From CAZJJK01 sp964546285 (GTDB lineage: Bacteria; Spirochaetota; Spirochaetia; Treponematales; Breznakiellaceae), in assembly GCA_964546285.1 (NCBI GenBank), contig CAZJJK010000035.1:1-26362 (forward strand): a DNA stretch of 26,362 nucleotides, written 5' to 3'. A model generated the notes under the pieces. That model did no database searches. It saw nothing but the letters and a program-made list of their open reading frames with translations, and was not told the DNA's origin. Within the stretch, counting starts at the first letter, position 1; each line of letters begins with the position of its first letter. A program made the translations under genes and the position numbers. Shown one piece after another: positions 23,901 through 26,362 of this stretch.

Positions 23901-25568
23901 AATCAGGAAGGGCTTAAGCTGCTTTCCGCCACGGATGAAGCTGAACTAAAAATAAGGGACGATATCCAAAGCGCTTCTAGAGAGCTGGAAAGCAGACTAA
24001 CTGAACGCTTAGCTGAAATAGCCGGTGATATAGGTTCCTATCCTGACTTCCCTGACCGCATAGCTGACGCGCGGGCCTCGGTATTTATCCTATATAAACC
24101 GGTGATGTTCCGGCAAGGCGCGGAGAATACCTATTATAGAGGCGCCATCCGATTGGCCGTAAGCATCGATTCAATCGTTGAGGCTGTCGCCGCTGGCAGA
24201 GAGGAATTGATTCGAATTACCTTAATCGTGGCTTTGGCCGCATTGGCGATCGGTATTTTAGGCGCTTTTGTGCTTGCTTCGATAATAATTAGGCCGATTA
24301 AACGTTTGGCTGAGCATGTCGAGATGATACGCGATACGGAAAATAAGGCTGATTTAGCTGGAAAAGAGTTGAGCGTGAAAGGGCGCGATGAAATTGCCGT
24401 ACTTGGCACGACAATTAACGATATGACGGAGGGACTTGTTAAAGCGGCAATGGCTTCACGTGATCTGACAATAGGTAAAGAAGTGCAAAAAATGTTTATT
24501 CCACTGGAAACAGACAAACGAGGGAAAAAACTAACTACCGGAAAACGCGAAACGGACGCTGTCGATTTTTTTGGGTATTATGAAGGAGCTAAGGGCGTTT
24601 CTGGTGATTATTTTGATTACCTGCAGTTAGATGATCGGTATTTTGCTATTATTAAATGCGATGTCGCCGGTAAGGGTGTACCGGCCGCGCTTATTATGGT
24701 GGAAGTCGCGACGCTCTTTTTAAACTTTTTTAAGCATTGGAAGCCAAATCCGGAAGGTTTTCATTTGGAACGTTTAGTCTACCAGATAAATGATTTTATT
24801 GAAGAGCGGGGGTTTAAGGGGCGATTCGCGGCGTTTACGCTTTGCCTTTATGACTCAAAAACCGGATTGGCGCGGTTTTGTAACGCTGGGGATAAATATT
24901 TGCATTGGTATAGCGCGGAAGAGCGCAAGATGAAAACGTTAAGCTTAAACGAAACGCCTACAGCGGGTGTCTTCCCAAATTCCATGATAGAGGCAAAGGG
25001 TGGATATACCGTTCAGTCTGTCAATCTGAAAAGCGGTGATATTATGTTTTTCTATACGGATGGTATTGAGGAAGCTAAGCGTCGTTTTCGCGATTCTTCC
25101 TTTAAAGAGCAGATGTGTGAGGAGAAGGGTATAGGAACGCCGCCGGTTCATGGGAATCATACGGTTGGGCAGGCTGATGAGGAATTCGGCGTTGATAGAG
25201 TTGAAGCCATAATTAACGCGGTTTTTGAACGTTCCCGTTACGATTTAAGGAAATATCACAATCCGGAGAACACCATTCTTAGCTTCGATTTCAGTTCTTG
25301 TTCTGGTACTGTTGAAGACGCGATTATGGCCTTAGTCGCTATTGAAAAAGTTTTCCGTTTTTATAAGCTTCCATCGGCTGGACCCGACGATCGTGTGCTA
25401 GTTGATAAGAAAGTTGACGCTTTTCTAAAAGAGCATTTTGACCAGTATAGAGTTTATTGTCTGGAAAGTATGGACCATCCCGAATATGATGAGTATATGT
25501 ATTATACTTTTCTTAAAGAAGACGAACAGTATGATGATTTGACACTACTCGGACTACGCAAGAAATAA
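20988..25568 (+). CDS. Giant membrane sensor phosphatase: Asp-box propeller, Ig-like, HAMP, SpoIIE/PP2C
   Basis: A 1526-residue envelope-spanning regulator. Order: signal peptide (to about residue 24); Asp-box repeats typical of beta-propellers at about 126-133 (RSDDQGLNF), 176-183 and 233-240 (SEDGGESW); Ig/FN3-like units around 400-640 (DRAGNWSPSTRVEFVRD, TTPPG); membrane spans at ~751-776, ~821-845 and ~1075-1098 with a second outer region between the last two; HAMP to ~1155; then a PP2C SpoIIE/RsbU phosphatase. Metal-site Asp residues are present: Asp1207/1210 (SGDYFDY), Asp1225 (DVAGKG), Asp1358 (TDGIEEA) and Asp1516-1517 (YDDLTLL). Such phosphatases dephosphorylate anti-sigma-factor antagonists (RsbU/SpoIIE), releasing a sigma factor. 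About 158 residues separate the last two motifs, much more than usual. No partner antagonist or anti-sigma gene is in the window. Confidence 0.93.
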   Translation: MINNIRRFITVALLCFASAALFSQENWYWDLPAQFSGNAASFPLSSHGAGLSALAWQESVSSGDDIDVSIVLSVQGENEEWISRGVVAGPYRYKGAEPSIASLLVDSLGRIFLAVGADASSIDIFRSDDQGLNFTQTRLSNSQTSNVAPRIFQGANGSYLLFSTQGVDESLSLFLARSADGSLWSDFESFVPEAELRLNFLPSHAALPGRDFVLFQSLTAAEQPTFQLYLKLSEDGGESWSKAYLLTDFINQDEGRRDYADFDNQRAHLSALEDALLLVWERKAINAASRIFAVFLNENGEKAGGAEQVNDALAVCGNPIGFSYRGEAAIVWFDNRRGQNRIMLARKSALGWDNADLSGANGEAFFARPLIDNSGLQVFWQRGDGERRIYRIGPDVSARPPVVAAVNFMEGRPVAQNNATLTWHNYDDPSGIAGYAYLWSPDPDESPPEKIALKASETRIDLEAEEDGPWYFSLKVADRAGNWSPSTRVEFVRDTTPPGRVHIIPPEMDDYGYIANNDFAFVWNPPPASDIQGFSWDLSYLGVLNQYDILARFSLNKAEPFDFQTAATESFPALKPSPRSMGTTTEIAFENKDNGLWRFQVAAIDIAGNIGQAAAYYFRANKFRPYTYIAYIDAKEGAGGIMELRIVGRGFLAEGRVDTLFLDKDGLEPYDYSWDINSGAFRVESDRTIVGLRLDDIDAGGYRFGLSHPHRGLYFAETILRVDESGTVKFGDYSKQWKPAPRVVDRRFAIDTALLIAAAALLFGLIAVFVFFRGFSSVVREGAAIRTQVQALITGDYMPSQKKERLAALRKRSSGLRLKLTFFAIFLVMMIVVLVSVPLSILMTNTQESTLLNGLRDRSRVLLESLASGARAYLPSKNTLELGILPSQTDAVPEALYATITGYGMENTIYSDYVWATNDPDIPQKIHSDELSPGLYRLEDELSPILESTARELDERARREVGDLALGISELNQEGLKLLSATDEAELKIRDDIQSASRELESRLTERLAEIAGDIGSYPDFPDRIADARASVFILYKPVMFRQGAENTYYRGAIRLAVSIDSIVEAVAAGREELIRITLIVALAALAIGILGAFVLASIIIRPIKRLAEHVEMIRDTENKADLAGKELSVKGRDEIAVLGTTINDMTEGLVKAAMASRDLTIGKEVQKMFIPLETDKRGKKLTTGKRETDAVDFFGYYEGAKGVSGDYFDYLQLDDRYFAIIKCDVAGKGVPAALIMVEVATLFLNFFKHWKPNPEGFHLERLVYQINDFIEERGFKGRFAAFTLCLYDSKTGLARFCNAGDKYLHWYSAEERKMKTLSLNETPTAGVFPNSMIEAKGGYTVQSVNLKSGDIMFFYTDGIEEAKRRFRDSSFKEQMCEEKGIGTPPVHGNHTVGQADEEFGVDRVEAIINAVFERSRYDLRKYHNPENTILSFDFSSCSGTVEDAIMALVAIEKVFRFYKLPSAGPDDRVLVDKKVDAFLKEHFDQYRVYCLESMDHPEYDEYMYYTFLKEDEQYDDLTLLGLRKK

Positions 25569-25577
25569 GGAGGGGAT

Positions 25578-25895
25578 ATGGCTTTCATGGATAAAGTGAA
25601 GGAGCTTTTAGATCAAGGCGTCTCGGCTTCTAGAGATTTCGTATCCAAGGCTGGCGCTAAAGCCCAGGATTTAGGTGAAAAAGGCGTTATTAAGTTGGAG
25701 CTTATGCAGCTTGAAAACCAAGCGCAAAAATTGATCGCAAAATTGGGCGCTGAAGCTTATGAAAACTTTGTTGAGAGAGAACAAGACAGCGTTTCCCGAT
25801 CTGAGACAAAGATAGCGGAAATACTCTCTGAAATTGAAAAAGTGAAGAATTTAATGGAACGTCGCGAGGAAGACTTGCGTACGCGGGACAAGTAA
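25578..25895 (+). CDS. Small charged coiled-coil protein following the phosphatase
   Basis: A 105-residue helical protein with no signal peptide. Residues ~40-100 form a charged coiled coil (AQKLIAKLGAEAYENFVERE; then TKIAEILSEIEKVKNLMERR). An AAGGAGGGG directly before ATG 25578, only 9 bases after the phosphatase stop, indicates co-expression. It has no catalytic motif. It resembles small hypothetical proteins of treponemes. A cytoplasmic accessory to the phosphatase is possible but only inferred from position. An intrinsic terminator follows at 25954. Confidence 0.85.
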   Translation: MAFMDKVKELLDQGVSASRDFVSKAGAKAQDLGEKGVIKLELMQLENQAQKLIAKLGAEAYENFVEREQDSVSRSETKIAEILSEIEKVKNLMERREEDLRTRDK

Positions 25896-25953
25896 CGAAG
25901 CGTTCTCTCGTATAGAAGCGCTTTGAGTGGTAGCTATTGCTTAGTAAGGTTCT

Positions 25954-25977
25954 AGAAAGGGAATTTTCCTTTTTTTT
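25954..25977 (+). terminator. Intrinsic terminator of the phosphatase operon
   Basis: AAAGG (25956-25960) pairs with CCTTT (25968-25972), extended by G·U and A-U pairs on both sides, and is followed by T to 25977. The stem is short and AT-rich, so it may be leaky. It lies 59 bases after the last stop. Confidence 0.65.
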
Positions 25978-26020
25978 GGGGGTGGGATAGGTACGCGCTG
26001 TCTTATTGCCAGTATTTGTT

Positions 26021-26059
26021 GAGGTTCTTGCAAAAGTCGGTTACTTTCGCAAGAACCTC
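26021..26059. repeat. Palindromic intergenic repeat, copy 2
   Basis: GAGGTTCTTGC (26021-26031) pairs perfectly with GCAAGAACCTC (26049-26059); one mismatch later AAAGT/ACTTT closes the 5-base loop CGGTT, giving a 16-pair stem. The right two-thirds match the repeat at 10102-10127 with one loop base changed, whereas the left outer arm differs. No T tract follows, so it is not a terminator. Confidence 0.85.
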
Positions 26060-26062
26060 TTA

Positions 26063-26119
26063 CAGTTTTATTGCGAGGATTATTATATACATACAATACA
26101 AATAATAGCAATAAAACTG
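26063..26119. repeat. Inverted repeat with AT-rich interior
   Basis: CAGTTTTATTGC (26063-26074) pairs perfectly over 12 bases with GCAATAAAACTG (26108-26119). Inside, ATTATT (26079-26084) can pair with AATAAT (26101-26106). It begins three bases after the preceding palindrome. Confidence 0.75.
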
Positions 26120-26137
26120 CGCTTGCCATTATTGTCG

Positions 26138-26171
26138 GCTTTCAAAAATTGAAGACTTTTGAAAGCGCCTC
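26138..26171. repeat. Inverted repeat carrying a reversed fragment of the palindromic repeat
   Basis: GCTTTCAAAA (26138-26147) pairs perfectly with TTTTGAAAGC (26157-26166). Positions 26154-26171 are the exact reverse complement of 10090-10107, i.e. of the left arm region of repeat copy 1. Confidence 0.75.
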
Positions 26172-26229
26172 TATTGAGAAAGATATTTTATTTCTGTGTT
26201 TCTCTTGATCTTCTTATGAACTTGTATTA

Positions 26230-26361
26230 TCATTTATTTCCTGCGAGTTTGCGGTTTGTATCGCATAGGGTCTTTAAATCCATTTGCAGCGTATTTAATT
26301 TGAGCGCATTACCGAACTGCTTGACAGTGAGATAGCTGGTATGGTAGTGTCGCGGACGCCG
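26230..26361 (-). CDS. Possible C-terminus of a gene entering from the right edge
   Basis: Read on the minus strand from the window edge, 43 codons stay open and end in TGA at 26232-26230. The peptide has a balanced composition (HYHTSYLTVKQFGNALKLNT, then LCDTNRKLAGNK) unlike random frames in this AT-rich stretch. I do not recognise the family. The alternative plus-strand frame (ATG 26216, 39 residues) looks less protein-like. No terminator is evident after it apart from the inverted repeats further on. Confidence 0.3.
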   Translation of the reverse strand, partial: RRPRHYHTSYLTVKQFGNALKLNTLQMDLKTLCDTNRKLAGNK

Positions 26362-26362
26362 C

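Larger units (their letters stand above)
25978..26362. other. Gene-poor tail: hairpin cluster and possible gene edge
   Basis: After the terminator no complete gene is convincing. The stretch is AT-rich and holds three successive inverted repeats (26021-26166). Beyond them, 26230-26361 on the minus strand is open to the window edge. I saw no promoter with good -35 and -10 boxes here, no tRNA and no insertion sequence ends. Confidence 0.6.

Noticed and set aside
25941..26129. 62-codon minus-strand open frame with a hydrophobic N-terminus
   Set aside because: It runs through two inverted repeats and the terminator, with no ribosome site or homology I can see.
26021..26171. CRISPR array
   Set aside because: The hairpins differ from each other and there is no regular repeat-spacer spacing or cas gene.

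Overview
The window most resembles a host- or gut-associated spirochaete of the Treponema type. The evidence is family content and layout, not a marker gene: a UPF0164-type outer-membrane barrel with a terminal TPR, a giant periplasmic TPR/coiled-coil protein, a very large HAMP-SpoIIE phosphatase with a periplasmic Asp-box ectodomain, a DUF4912 + GH57 pair, and CUT1 sugar transporters with no local ATPase. Species cannot be set from this window. Codons are rich in GCG/GCT, TTA and CGC; the first three genes use more C-ending codons than the rest.

Bases 1-2927 are a sugar-uptake operon: a CUT1 permease cut by the window edge, a second permease and a solute-binding protein, closed by a strong intrinsic terminator. 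Bases 2976-10075 form a carbohydrate-utilisation block on the same strand: a second, LipO/YtcQ-like solute-binding protein with no permeases of its own, a membrane-anchored AraC-type regulator, a GH43 enzyme and an (alpha/alpha)6-barrel glycosidase. Both enzymes lack signal peptides, so the block reads as sense outside, import, then hydrolyse inside.

Bases 10076-12828 are mixed: a palindromic intergenic repeat, a secreted transglutaminase-like protein on the minus strand, a divergent RluA-type pseudouridine synthase, and a small-protein/nucleotidyltransferase pair resembling a toxin-antitoxin module. Bases 12860-15165 hold a DUF4912 protein and a GH57 branching-enzyme homologue whose catalytic acid position carries Lys instead of Asp.

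Bases 15175-25895 are an envelope block: the UPF0164-TPR barrel protein (minus strand) is divergent from an operon of a 1480-residue periplasmic TPR protein, a 1526-residue Asp-box/Ig/HAMP/PP2C phosphatase and a small coiled-coil protein. This block is the best candidate for an undescribed system, an outer-membrane-to-cytoplasm signalling route.

Bases 25896-26362 contain no complete gene. They hold a terminator, three successive inverted repeats (one a second copy of the 10.1 kb repeat, another carrying a reversed fragment of it), and possibly the C-terminus of a minus-strand gene running out of the window. I saw no tRNA, rRNA, CRISPR array or recognisable insertion sequence.
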